The notes beneath the pieces were generated by a model. It ran no database searches. It saw only the letters and a list, made by a program, of their open reading frames with translations, and had not been told where the DNA came from. A program made the position numbers and the translations under genes. 64,000 nt of DNA. It comes from Kutzneria buriramensis (GTDB lineage: Bacteria > Actinomycetota > Actinomycetes > Mycobacteriales > Pseudonocardiaceae). Position 1 is the stretch's first letter, and the number at the start of each line of letters is the position of its first letter. Of this stretch, positions 33,201-41,338 are shown in pieces. The DNA lies in the NCBI RefSeq assembly GCF_003387475.1, contig NZ_QUNO01000013.1, forward strand, positions 62,001 to 126,000, in the 5' to 3' direction.

Positions 33201-34271
33201 CTCGGTGATTGCCGCGCCGTAGTCGTAGGACGTGTAGTTCTGCGGGATCGCGCTCCAGCCCCAGGACGTGCCGCCGTAGAGCATGTAGAAGCTCTGCGCG
33301 GTCGCGCCGGCGGCGATGTTCTGCTTGTAGAACACGTTCGCGAACTGGTCGTTGATCAGCTGCCCGCACTTGGCGTAGCCCGGCCCGCCCCACGGGTCGA
33401 ACGCGCCGCCCTGGAACTCGGGCGTGTACAAAGGCTTTCCGGCCGGGTGGTCGTAGCTGATGTCCGGCACGCCGTTCCACTTGGTCGGGTTCGAGCAGTC
33501 GAAGCCCTGCGGGTACGAGTCGGGGCCGTCCACGTCCAGCGCGGCCGCGCCCGAGTTGAAGGTGCCGTTGTTGTTGCCGGTCAGCGGAACCGTGATGCCG
33601 TCGGCGCGGGCCTTGTCCTCCAGGTGCTTCATGTACGCGCGGCCGGCGTCGCTGCCGTTGTAGTACTCGTTCTCCACCTGGTAGGCGATCACGCTGCCGC
33701 CGCCGTCGGTGAGCTGATGGCGCTTGAGGATGCCGTCGATCTGCGACTGCCACTCGTCGGAGTAGGCCAGGTAGGTCGGGTCGGCCGAGCGGGTGTGCCC
33801 CGGCGTGGTGGACAGCCAGGTCGGGAAGCCGCCGCCGTCGACCTCGGCGTTGATGTACGGCCCGGGCCGCGCGATCACGTAGAGGCCGGCGCGCTGGGCC
33901 ATGTCCAGGACTTCGTCGATGTCGCGGACGCCGCTGTAGTCGTACACGCCCTGCGCCGAGGACTGGTAGCCCCAGTCGAAGTACAGCGAGGTGGCGTTGA
34001 AGCCGGCCGCCTTCATCTTCTGGAAGATGTCCAGCCACAGGTCCGGGCTGGGCAGCCGGTAGTAGTGGAACTCGCCGGACCACAGGTAGGTCCGGTTGCC
34101 GTCGATCATGAACGAGTAGCCGTCGTACGTGACGGTGTGCGTGGCTCGGGCGGCCGGCGCCGCCGAGACGGGTCCCCCGGCCGTCACGAGGCCGGTCAGC
34201 GCGAGCGCGACACCGCTGAGCAAGGCCAGCAGTGATCGTCTCCAGGACGGTGGACGACGGCGTAAGCGCAT
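30234..34271 (-). CDS. Secreted GH35 beta-galactosidase with C-terminal NPCBM
   Basis: 1345 residues, ATG 34271 behind AGGAGG. A signal peptide (RSLLALLSGVALALTGLVTAGGPVSAAPA) is followed by a GH35 barrel at about 40-370: WSGEFHYYRLP, RPGPYINAEVDGGGFP, YQVENEYYN (acid/base Glu near 199) and YTPEFQGG (nucleophile Glu near 285). Next come beta-sandwich and jelly-roll domains including KNPSASGTFVVV and SWYRTDVRLDLP...NGWQMGQYINYLGP, then an NEW3-like domain. An NPCBM/CBM51 module ends the chain (about 1205-1345, SNGEAAAGDGKPITVGGVVYAKG split by turns). It should remove terminal galactose from plant or other glycans outside the cell. It heads a possible operon with the SanA-like and GSDH-like genes. 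Confidence 0.92.
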   Translation of the reverse strand: MRLRRRPPSWRRSLLALLSGVALALTGLVTAGGPVSAAPAARATHTVTYDGYSFMIDGNRTYLWSGEFHYYRLPSPDLWLDIFQKMKAAGFNATSLYFDWGYQSSAQGVYDYSGVRDIDEVLDMAQRAGLYVIARPGPYINAEVDGGGFPTWLSTTPGHTRSADPTYLAYSDEWQSQIDGILKRHQLTDGGGSVIAYQVENEYYNGSDAGRAYMKHLEDKARADGITVPLTGNNNGTFNSGAAALDVDGPDSYPQGFDCSNPTKWNGVPDISYDHPAGKPLYTPEFQGGAFDPWGGPGYAKCGQLINDQFANVFYKQNIAAGATAQSFYMLYGGTSWGWSAIPQNYTSYDYGAAITESRQLDPKYYEDKLIGEFTQSVAPLTKTDGLGSATLTDPALTDTARINPDTRTQFHTLRHGDSTSNATDNTHLALDLAAHSGYTYDDPASALAYTGSWSHVGPEQNYTGGDYQHTESFSDTTGDSVSIPFTGPGIRWITSKDGNHGIADVYLDGAKVGTVDLYSASKQNQLTGYEVRGLAAGPHTLKIVVTGQKNPSASGTFVVVDAVDLLSAGTADYYPSVPQQGDITLNGRESKIIVAGYDLGQSHLQYSTSEIMTNATIGGQDVAVLYGDAGQSGETVLRYAKQPTVKVLDGSATSAWDASRGDLRLDYVHNGLTRVLVTEPGARPLLLLLGDKTTAETFWRQDTASGPVLVRGTHLLRTATAHGRALDLTGDTDTNGAVEVFSTASDITWNGRSVQSHVTSSGSRTAVLPVAKPVTLPALTDWKHQQESPESQPGFDDSRWPVADKMTTNSSTALGSLPVLFADDYGFHTGNTWYRGRFTGDGTQSGITLSSQSGGNAGAVSVWLNGTFVGSSTDTQHTFTFPAGVARKGDNEVSVLTVDMGHDEDYGASNGNKAARGLIGARITGSPLTSITWRLQGANGLDQVRGPLNTGGLYGERTGESLPGYPDRSWQTVSLPAKDTTPGVSWYRTDVRLDLPRGQDTSVGINITDDPSRQYRALIFVNGWQMGQYINYLGPEHSFPIPNGVLNPNGDNTIAIAVWDLDGSTGGLGQVSLTDYGSYASPLTVRQNYSPGYDPRKYAVPPAPRSSVALHVPDTASSGQQFTATATVQGCGRDVSATLTAPSGWTVGAVSRNGDTFSWPVTATSGTLTPAALKVTAKWGRESVSDERIVGAVPAPPPSGQVAVSSLPFLAATNGWGPVERDTSNGEAAAGDGKPITVGGVVYAKGLGTNAVSDVQVYLAGKCTRLTGFVGVDAEAGNNGTVTFAVVVDGKTLVTTPVMKGGQPAAAIDVPVTGGQVLDLQVGDGGDGNGLDHADWAVPTLTCT

Positions 34272-34435
34272 GACGGACCTCCTGGGGTGCCACTTCGCAC
34301 GGAAAGCAGCACGAAAGCTAAGCAATCCAGCAGAGTCGGTCAAGACTAAACACACATTCACACTCTCGAACCTGTCGAAAATCGGACATTCGCGGCCACC
34401 CCATGACGTCCCGCGCCCTGCTAGCTTCGGCGACG

Positions 34436-35035
34436 ATGCCGAAACTGATCACCGCTCTCGTCGCGGCGCTGGCCCTCGTGCTCACCGCCGCGCCCGCGGC
34501 GGCCACCAGCTGCGAGTGCGCCACCCCGTCCATCGATCGGTACCAGCAGTGGCTCGCCTCCGGCGAGGGAACCACCGTGCCGACGACCGGCAGCCTGCTC
34601 GTCCCCGACGATCACGGTTACGCCGCAAGGGTGACGTTCCTGAACGCCGAGTGGCACGTGATCGTCGTGTGGCTCGGCAACCAGTTCGACGCGCAGGCCG
34701 ACCTGTCGCGGTCGGCCGGCTTCTGGCTCACCTACCGCGCCACCGACGACCTCTACGTCCAGCTGCGGCCGGCGTCGCACTGGAGCGGCGGCGACAAGTG
34801 GCTCACCCGCATCCCGTCCACCGGCGGCCGGCTCGTGAGCCGGTTCTTCAGCTTCGCCCCGGACAAGTGGACCTGGCTACCCGAACTGGGCCAGCCGGCC
34901 TACTCGTTCGCGTCGGCGCTGACCGAGGCGCGGGGGCTGGTGTTCGTCGGCAAGACGCCGAACGTCCTCGCCTTCACCGGACTGCGCGTGGACGGCTACC
35001 GGCCGCCATGCGTCAGCGACGCCGGCACGCGGTAG
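34436..35035 (+). CDS. Secreted protein of unknown function, Cys-containing
   Basis: 199 residues. A clear signal peptide (KLITALVAALALVLTAAPAAA) is followed by SCECATPSIDRYQQW. There are cysteines at the mature N-terminus (SCEC) and near the C-terminus (PPCVSD), so a disulfide is likely. No family is recognised. ATG 34436 is chosen since it starts the signal peptide; ATG 34403 would add 11 residues. The 3' end overlaps the convergent PPOX gene by 40 nt, and it is divergent from the beta-galactosidase. Confidence 0.7.
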   Translation: MPKLITALVAALALVLTAAPAAATSCECATPSIDRYQQWLASGEGTTVPTTGSLLVPDDHGYAARVTFLNAEWHVIVVWLGNQFDAQADLSRSAGFWLTYRATDDLYVQLRPASHWSGGDKWLTRIPSTGGRLVSRFFSFAPDKWTWLPELGQPAYSFASALTEARGLVFVGKTPNVLAFTGLRVDGYRPPCVSDAGTR

Positions 35036-35478
35036 TCCGGCTGGCCGTCCTTGGCCAGCACCCAGTGCGAGTCGACAACCGCCCGGTAGAGCCGCATACC
35101 GCTGTCGCCGCGCACGTCCTCGCTCGTCCACACGTGCCCGCCGTGGCCGACGGAGCGTTGCGAGAACACCCCCATGCCGGGCGCGGTCGCATCGTCCTCG
35201 ACCTGCGCGGCCGTGCCGGACATGTACACGCCCTGGCCGGCGCCGATCGCGACCTGTGAGTCGAAGACCGAGATGCCCACCTCGGGCCGCACCTCGATGT
35301 TGCGGGAGTGCTGCGTGTCGGGCCTGGAGATCCAGAAGAACTCGGTGAAGTCCCGGTGCGCGAAGTACACGGGCGAGCTCCACGGCCGCCCCGCCGCGTC
35401 CGCCGTCGCCAGCACCAGGTAGCGGTTCTCCTCGATGATCTCCCGGACGATCCGCGCCTCGGACCCGAACGCGCTCAT
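34996..35478 (-). CDS. Pyridoxamine 5'-phosphate oxidase-fold flavoprotein
   Basis: 160 residues with the split-barrel signature: YLVLATADAAGRPWSSPVYFAHRDFTEFFWISRPDTQHSRNIEVRPEVGISVFD. ATG 35478 behind GGGGAGGG. Such proteins bind FMN, F420 or heme and reduce or detoxify small molecules; the actual cofactor cannot be told here. It overlaps the convergent secreted-protein gene. Confidence 0.85.
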   Translation of the reverse strand: MSAFGSEARIVREIIEENRYLVLATADAAGRPWSSPVYFAHRDFTEFFWISRPDTQHSRNIEVRPEVGISVFDSQVAIGAGQGVYMSGTAAQVEDDATAPGMGVFSQRSVGHGGHVWTSEDVRGDSGMRLYRAVVDSHWVLAKDGQPDYRVPASLTHGGR

Positions 35479-35565
35479 GCCACCCTCCCCGGCTCGCCCG
35501 CCCACCGTACTCGACGAGTCGGGCGTTGCCTTCCCGGCGATCAGGCAATACGGTGGGGTCCGAAC

Positions 35566-35579
35566 TAGAACACGTTACA
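35566..35579. promoter_or_regulatory. KstR-consensus site (TAGAACACGTTACA)
   Basis: The 14 bases fit TnnAACnnGTTnnA, the published consensus for the TetR repressor KstR of steroid catabolism. It lies 28 nt upstream of the GMC oxidoreductase start, over or just after a likely promoter. No kstR gene is visible here. Confidence 0.5.
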
Positions 35580-35607
35580 GTTTTCGGGTGGCGGGCTAGG
35601 AGCGGAC

Positions 35608-37233
35608 ATGGCGAACAGGCCGCGCGGCAACGAGGCCGACTACGTGGTCGTGGGGTCCGGCAGCTCGGGGGCCGCGATCGCGGGCCGCCTGGCGGAGTCC
35701 GGCGCGAGCGTGATCGTGCTGGAGGCCGGCAAGAGCGACGAGCAGCTGCTGGTCCGCAAGCCCGGGCTGGTCGGCCCGATGCACGCGGTGCCGCAGCTGA
35801 AGAAGCTCGTCGACTGGGGCTACTACTCGGTGCCGCAGAAACACGTTCTCGATCGGCGAATGCCGGTGCCCCGCGGCAAGGTGGTCGGCGGCTCCAGTTC
35901 GATCAACGGCATGGTGTACGTGCGCGGCAACCGCGCCAACTTCGACGCCTGGGCGGCCGAGGGCAACACCGGCTGGGACGCCGACAGCGTGAACGCGGCG
36001 TACAAGCGGATGGAGGACTTCGAGGACGCCGAGAACGAGTTCCGGGGCGCGGGCGGGCCGATCCGGATCACCCGCAGCAGCATGCCGCAGGAGGCGTCGC
36101 TCCAGTTCGTCGAGGCCACCGCCGGCGCTCTCGGCTGCCCGGTCGTGGACGACTACAACGCCGAGTCCCAAGAGGGCGTCAGCCGGATGCAGCAGAACGC
36201 CGCGCACGGCCTGCGCTACAGCGCCTCGCGCGGCTACATCCACCATCTCGCGCCGCCCACGCTGGAGCTCCAGTCCCGCGTGCTGGTGCGGAAGGTGATC
36301 ATCGAGAACGGACGCGCGGTCGGCGTCGAGGTCACCGACGCCGACGGCACGCAGCGTTCCGTTCGCGCCGGCAAGGAGGTCATCCTCGCCGCCGGCTTCA
36401 TCGGCTCCGCCCAGCTGCTCATGCTCTCCGGCGTCGGCCACGCCGAACACCTGAAGGACAACGGCATCACGGTGATCGCCGACCTGCCCGTCGGCGACAA
36501 CCTGCACGACCACATGTTCCACGCGCTGACGTATCACGTGACGTCGAGCCGGAACAGGGGCACCGGCCCGTACTACGCGCGTGGCCTGCTCAAGGAGTTG
36601 ACGCGGCCCGGCACCAGTTTCCTGGCCAACACGGTGTTCGAGGCGGTCGCGTTCCTCAAGACGTCGCAGGCCGACGGGATCCCCGACCTCCAGCTCCAGG
36701 TACTGCCGTGGGCGTACGTCTCCCCCAATCAGGACGCGCCGATCCGGCACGACGTGGACAAGCGGCCCGCGCTCACCGTGCTGACGACGCTGATCTACCC
36801 GCGCAGCCGCGGCACGCTCCGCCTGGCGTCGGCAGATCCGACCGCGACGCCGCTGATCGACTTCCAGTACCTGGCCGATCCCGGCGACCTGGAGGTGCTC
36901 GGCGAGGGCTCCGAGATGGTGCGGGAGATCTTCGGCTCGCCGGCGTTCCAGGGCGCGGCCAGGGAGGAGATCCACCCCGGCACGCAACTCAAGGGCCAGG
37001 CGCTGCGCGACGCCATCCTCAACCGCGCCACCTCGGTGTACCACGGGGTCGGCACCTGCCGGATGGGTGTCGACGAGCTCGCGGTCGTCGGCCCGGACCT
37101 GAAGGTCCGCGGCGTCGACGGGCTGCGGGTGTGCGACGCATCGATCATGCCGTCGATCACCGGCGGCAACACCAACGCGCCCTGCATCATGATCGGCGAG
37201 ATGGGCGCGCGACTCGTCCTCCAGGGCACGTGA
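35608..37233 (+). CDS. GMC-family FAD oxidoreductase
   Basis: 541 residues, ATG 35608 behind AGGAGCGG. The FAD-binding GSGSSGAAIAGRL near residue 16 and LEAGKSD follow the Rossmann pattern. The GMC signatures are PRGKVVGGSSSINGMVYVRGN near 92 and GFIGSAQLLMLSGVG near 265. The active-site pair is His in VYHGVGTCRMG and Asn in TGGNTNAPC near the end. Closest in type to choline dehydrogenase-like alcohol oxidoreductases. With the aldehyde dehydrogenase 14 nt downstream it would oxidise an alcohol to an aldehyde, then to an acid. The KstR-like site upstream hints at a steroid side-chain or related alcohol, but this is unproved. Confidence 0.9.
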   Translation: MANRPRGNEADYVVVGSGSSGAAIAGRLAESGASVIVLEAGKSDEQLLVRKPGLVGPMHAVPQLKKLVDWGYYSVPQKHVLDRRMPVPRGKVVGGSSSINGMVYVRGNRANFDAWAAEGNTGWDADSVNAAYKRMEDFEDAENEFRGAGGPIRITRSSMPQEASLQFVEATAGALGCPVVDDYNAESQEGVSRMQQNAAHGLRYSASRGYIHHLAPPTLELQSRVLVRKVIIENGRAVGVEVTDADGTQRSVRAGKEVILAAGFIGSAQLLMLSGVGHAEHLKDNGITVIADLPVGDNLHDHMFHALTYHVTSSRNRGTGPYYARGLLKELTRPGTSFLANTVFEAVAFLKTSQADGIPDLQLQVLPWAYVSPNQDAPIRHDVDKRPALTVLTTLIYPRSRGTLRLASADPTATPLIDFQYLADPGDLEVLGEGSEMVREIFGSPAFQGAAREEIHPGTQLKGQALRDAILNRATSVYHGVGTCRMGVDELAVVGPDLKVRGVDGLRVCDASIMPSITGGNTNAPCIMIGEMGARLVLQGT

Positions 37234-37247
37234 GAAGGAGCGGACCC

Positions 37248-38822
37248 ATGACCCTCACCCCGCTCGAACTCACCCGCCCGGCCACGGTGACCGACGCCTT
37301 CCTGAGCCGGCTGGTCGCCCGCGTGCCGGGCCAGGACCGTGCGCCCTGGCCGCTCACCGAGGTCTACACCGGCGAGGTGCTCGTCGAGCTGCCGCAGTCC
37401 TCGCCCGATGAGGTCGCGCGGGCGTTCGCGGTTTCCCGGGCGGCGCAACGGAAGTGGGCGGCCACGTCGGTGCGGGACCGGCTGGCCGTGTTCAAGCGGG
37501 CCCACACGATCTTCGTCGACAACGCGCGGACGGTCGCCGACCTGATCCAGGTCGAGAGCGGCAAGAACCGGCGGATGGCGATCGAGGAGACCTGCGATCC
37601 GCCGATGGTGATGAGCCACTACCTGAAGCGGGCCGCCAGGCTGCTGGCACCGAAGCGGCGCGGCGGCCCCGTGCCGATGCTGTCCAACTCGACGGAGATC
37701 CGGCAGCCCAAAGGTGTCGTCGGCATCATCGCGCCGTGGAACTTCCCTTACGCCACCGGCATCTCCGACGCCCTGCCGGCGCTGATGGCCGGCAACGGGG
37801 TGGTGTTGAAGCCGGACAACAAGACCGCGCTGTCGCCGCTGTACGGCGTGCAGATGCTGGAGGAGGCCGGGCTTCCCGAGGGCCTGTTCCAGGTGGTGTG
37901 CGGCGAGGGCCCCGACGTCGGCCCGTCGCTCATCGACCACGCCAACTACGTCATGTTCACCGGCTCCACCGCCACCGGCAAGGTGATCGGCGAGCGGGCC
38001 GGCCGCAACCTCATCGGCTGCTGCCTCGAACTCGGCGGCAAGAACCCGATGATCGTGCTCGACGACGCCGACATGGCCGAGACCGTGCAGGGCGCGGTGT
38101 TCGGGGCGTTCGGCAACACCGGCCAGATCTGCATGCACATCGAGCGGATCTACCTGCCGGAGTCGCGGTACGACGAGTTCAAGAGCGCGTTCCTGGCCAA
38201 GGCCAAGGCATTGGACGTCCGCGCCGCCTACGACTTCGGCCCCGACATGGGATCGCTCGTCTCCGTCGACCAGATGCAGCGCGTCAAGTCCCATGTCGAC
38301 GATGCCGTGGCCAAGGGCGCCACCGTGCTCTGCGGCGGCAAGCCCCGCCCCGACCTCGGGCCGGCGTTCTTCGAGCCGACGATCCTCGAGGGCGTCACCC
38401 AGGACATGGTGTGCGGCGTGACGGAAACCTTCGGACCCGTGGTGGCGCTGCACAAGTACCGTACGATTGACGAGGCCGTAGCCCTGGCCAACGACACCGA
38501 GTACGGCCTCAACGCCTCCGTCTGGGGTCGCGACGTCGCCGCCGCGCGCTTGGTGGCAGCGCGGATCGAGTCCGGCAACGTCAACATCAACGACATCCTC
38601 GCCACGGCTTTCGCCGCCAAGGGCACGCCGTCGGGCGGCTTCAAGAAGTCCGGCGTCGGTGTGCGGCACGGCGATCAGGGCCTGCTCAAGTACACCGAGG
38701 TGCAGAACATGGCCGTGTTGAAGAAGCAGGTCATGGGCGCGAAGCCGGGCCAGGACTACGAGAAGTACATCAAGGGGATGCTCTCCAGCCTGAAGATGAT
38801 GCGACGGCTACGGATTCGGTAG
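37248..38822 (+). CDS. NAD(P)-dependent aldehyde dehydrogenase (SSDH-like)
   Basis: 524 residues, ATG 37248 after GAAGGAG. Motifs: IIAPWNFPYATGISDALPAL near 163, FTGSTATGKVIGERAG near 238, catalytic Glu in LELGGKNP near 262 and Cys in NTGQICMHIER near 294. It resembles succinate-semialdehyde dehydrogenases of the GabD2 type. It is transcribed with the GMC oxidoreductase and would act on its aldehyde product. The last 53 nt overlap the convergent Lrp-type gene. Confidence 0.92.
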   Translation: MTLTPLELTRPATVTDAFLSRLVARVPGQDRAPWPLTEVYTGEVLVELPQSSPDEVARAFAVSRAAQRKWAATSVRDRLAVFKRAHTIFVDNARTVADLIQVESGKNRRMAIEETCDPPMVMSHYLKRAARLLAPKRRGGPVPMLSNSTEIRQPKGVVGIIAPWNFPYATGISDALPALMAGNGVVLKPDNKTALSPLYGVQMLEEAGLPEGLFQVVCGEGPDVGPSLIDHANYVMFTGSTATGKVIGERAGRNLIGCCLELGGKNPMIVLDDADMAETVQGAVFGAFGNTGQICMHIERIYLPESRYDEFKSAFLAKAKALDVRAAYDFGPDMGSLVSVDQMQRVKSHVDDAVAKGATVLCGGKPRPDLGPAFFEPTILEGVTQDMVCGVTETFGPVVALHKYRTIDEAVALANDTEYGLNASVWGRDVAAARLVAARIESGNVNINDILATAFAAKGTPSGGFKKSGVGVRHGDQGLLKYTEVQNMAVLKKQVMGAKPGQDYEKYIKGMLSSLKMMRRLRIR

Positions 38823-39774
38823 CCGCCCGTTTGACGGTCCTGATCACGGGCGCTGTCTCGACGTGCGCAATCGCGGGCAGCGCCGCCACCCGTGTGGTCA
38901 GGTATCGGTAGAGCTCGCGCTGGTTCGCGCACACCACGCTCGCGCAGAGATTCGTCGGGCCGGTCGTGGCGGCCGCGAAGGCGATCTCCGGGTGCGCGGC
39001 CAGCGCCTCGCCGGCCTCCGTCAGGTACGCCGGGGCGACCGACAGCCAGAGCACGGTTCGCGGCCCCACCCCGAACATGCGCCCGTCGACGTCGATGTCC
39101 AGGTACAGCACGCCTCGTTCGCGCAGCTCGGTCATCCGCCGCCGGACCGTCGTCGGCGACCAGCCCGTGACCGTCGCCAACTGCTCGATCTCGGCCCTGC
39201 CGTCGGCCGCCAGCGCGGCCAGCAGCTTCCGGTCGCCGTCATCGAGCCGTACCGGCCCCGGCCGGCGCTCGATCGGCGGCGGCGTCAGCCGCTCGATCGC
39301 CTCCTCGTCGAGCGACCCGAGCTTGGCGACCAGGCTGTCGGGGCCGCCGTAGAAGGCGTGCAGCACGGAGTGTGCGGTGACGCCCTCCACGCGCGGGGTG
39401 CGGGGAAGCTTGGCCAGCAGCAGGGTTTCGCTGTCGGCTTCGCTCTCCGTACGGACCGTGCAGGTGATCTCCGTGCCGCCCGAGGTCAGGCTCACCCAGG
39501 ACGTGTCCGGTCGCCGCGCCAGCGCCTCCGCAACCTGGACGGCCGCCGACGGCGAGCAGCGGACCCGGAGGAACCAGTCCATCGCGCCGAGCGCGATCGA
39601 GTCGACCGCGCCGATCACCCGTAGCGCGCCGGACGACCGCAACCTGGCGTAGCGGCGGGCGATGGTGCGATCCGACACACCCAGCACTTCGCCGATCAGG
39701 CTGAACGGCGCTCGCCCGTTGACCTGGAGGGCGTGCACCAGCTGCCGGTCCAGCTCGTCGTAGTCGGATTCCAC
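38770..39774 (-). CDS. Two-domain Lrp/AsnC regulator
   Basis: 334 residues containing two consecutive Lrp/AsnC units: a helix-turn-helix at the N-terminus (APFSLIGEVLGVSDRTIARRYARL), a ligand-like region, then a second helix-turn-helix near residue 195 (AEIEQLATVTGWSPTTVRRRMTEL) and a C-terminal AsnC effector domain. Usual Lrp proteins have about 150 residues, so this is a fused dimer. GTG 39774 is chosen; longer in-frame starts run into the divergent gene. It is divergent from an FAD monooxygenase, its probable target. Confidence 0.86.
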   Translation of the reverse strand: MESDYDELDRQLVHALQVNGRAPFSLIGEVLGVSDRTIARRYARLRSSGALRVIGAVDSIALGAMDWFLRVRCSPSAAVQVAEALARRPDTSWVSLTSGGTEITCTVRTESEADSETLLLAKLPRTPRVEGVTAHSVLHAFYGGPDSLVAKLGSLDEEAIERLTPPPIERRPGPVRLDDGDRKLLAALAADGRAEIEQLATVTGWSPTTVRRRMTELRERGVLYLDIDVDGRMFGVGPRTVLWLSVAPAYLTEAGEALAAHPEIAFAAATTGPTNLCASVVCANQRELYRYLTTRVAALPAIAHVETAPVIRTVKRAATESVAVASSSGWRASP

Positions 39775-39883
39775 CGTTGCGACAGTATCGAACGTCGGAT
39801 ATCGCCGCAATCGGCCCCGTTTCTGGCTCGGTGGACCCCACCGAGCCGAGGGTTGGCCATACCAACCCAAGGGGAGGATTTCC

Positions 39884-41290
39884 ATGGACACCGAGGTACT
39901 GGTCGTCGGCGCGGGGCCGACCGGCCTGATGACGGCCAGCGAGCTGCTGGTGGCGGGGGTGGCGGCCGTGGTGGTCGACAAACTGCCTCGGCGCAGCGAG
40001 TTGTCGCGGGCCGGCGGCGTGCAGGCCCGCACTCTGGACGCTCTCGACCAGCGTGGCCTGCTCGAACCGCTGCTGGCCACCGGCGACTACCCCACCGGCG
40101 CCGGCCACTTCGCCGGCATCCACTTCTCGCCCGCCCACTTCGAGGACCGCCTCCTGTGGCGCTCCGTGCCACAGGTGGCGATCGAGGCGTTCTTCGAGGA
40201 CCACCTTGCCACCCAGGGCCTGCACGTCCGCCGCGATCACGATCTCGTCGGCCTGGACCAGGACGATGACGGCGTCACCGCGACTTTCGCCGACGGCACG
40301 ACCATCCGCAGCCGCTATCTCGTCGCCGCCGACGGTGGCCACAGCACCGTGCGTTCGTTGCTGCGCGCCGACTTCCCCGGCCGTCCGGGCACCATGACCG
40401 TCGTCGCCGCCGACGTCCGGCTGAGCGGTGCCGGTCAGAAGATGTCGCACACCTGGGGTGCCGACGGCACCTGGGCCGCGCTGTTCCCCCTCGGCACCGA
40501 CCCCCAGGGCCGCCCCCTGCTGCGCCTCGCCTTGGGCGGCCCCAACCGCTCGCTGCCCCGGGACGTCCCCATCACCGACGACGAGCTCCGCGACGGCCTG
40601 GACACCGTCTTCGGCTCGACCGTCCAGCTGGAGGAGGTGGTGTACGCCCGCCGCATCACCAACGCCGCCCGCCAGGTCGCCCAGTACCGGCATGGCCGCG
40701 TGTTCCTCGCGGGCGACGCCGCCCACGTGCACCTTCCGCTCGGTGCGCAAGGCATGAACACCGGCCTGCAGGACGCCTTCAACCTCGGTTGGAAGCTCGC
40801 CGCCGCCGTGCACGGCTGGGCCCCCGCCGACCTGCTGGACACCTATCACACCGAGCGCCACCTGGTCGGTGTCGGCGTGCTGCGAAACGTCCAGGCACAG
40901 AGCCTTCTCATGGACTGGGCCGGCACCCGCGACCCGGACGTCCTGGCCGCCCGCGACGTCTTCGCCGACCTGGCGCGGCTGCCGTCCGTCCAACGCCACC
41001 TCGGCGACGTCCTCTCCGGCATGGCCATCCGGTATCCCATGCCCGGCTCCCACCACCTCGTCGGCCGCCCCGCCCCCGCCTCGTCGCACGAGTTCCTCCG
41101 CACCGGCCGCGGTCTCCTGCTCGACCCGTCCGACCAGTTCGCCAAGGTCGCCGACCTCTGGTCCGACCGCGTGGATCGCGTCCGTGCCGGCGAGCCCATG
41201 CTCGTCCGCCCGGACGGCTACGTGTGTTGGGCCGGCGACCCGGAAGAGCTGGAGCCGGCGCTGGGCCGCTGGTTCGGCCCCCGCCGCTAG
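39884..41290 (+). CDS. FAD-dependent aromatic monooxygenase (PheA/TetX/Rox-like)
   Basis: 468 residues, ATG 39884 behind GGGGAGG. GAGPTGLMTASEL near residue 8 binds FAD; VAADGGHSTVRSLL and VFLAGDAAHVHLPLGAQGMNTGLQDAFNLGWKLA (read in two parts) are the DG and GD motifs of group A flavoprotein hydroxylases. A C-terminal thioredoxin-like remnant ends in VCWAGDPEELEPALGRWFG. The length is close to that of rifampicin monooxygenases and polyketide hydroxylases; which one cannot be decided. A divergent Lrp regulator probably controls it. Confidence 0.88.
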   Translation: MDTEVLVVGAGPTGLMTASELLVAGVAAVVVDKLPRRSELSRAGGVQARTLDALDQRGLLEPLLATGDYPTGAGHFAGIHFSPAHFEDRLLWRSVPQVAIEAFFEDHLATQGLHVRRDHDLVGLDQDDDGVTATFADGTTIRSRYLVAADGGHSTVRSLLRADFPGRPGTMTVVAADVRLSGAGQKMSHTWGADGTWAALFPLGTDPQGRPLLRLALGGPNRSLPRDVPITDDELRDGLDTVFGSTVQLEEVVYARRITNAARQVAQYRHGRVFLAGDAAHVHLPLGAQGMNTGLQDAFNLGWKLAAAVHGWAPADLLDTYHTERHLVGVGVLRNVQAQSLLMDWAGTRDPDVLAARDVFADLARLPSVQRHLGDVLSGMAIRYPMPGSHHLVGRPAPASSHEFLRTGRGLLLDPSDQFAKVADLWSDRVDRVRAGEPMLVRPDGYVCWAGDPEELEPALGRWFGPRR

Positions 41291-41302
41291 TCCGGTTCGG
41301 GT

Positions 41303-41332
41303 GGTGGCGGTGCCGCCGGCGGCACCGCCACC
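41303..41332. terminator. Bidirectional terminator palindrome
   Basis: GGTGGCGGTGCCGCC directly followed by its reverse complement GGCGGCACCGCCACC: a 15-bp inverted repeat between two convergent genes. Confidence 0.75.
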
Positions 41333-41338
41333 CTCAAC

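Noticed and set aside
30171-34235. A 1354-residue plus-strand frame opposite the beta-galactosidase
   Set aside because: It is a low-complexity antisense frame. The minus strand encodes a clear GH35 enzyme with signal peptide and catalytic residues.
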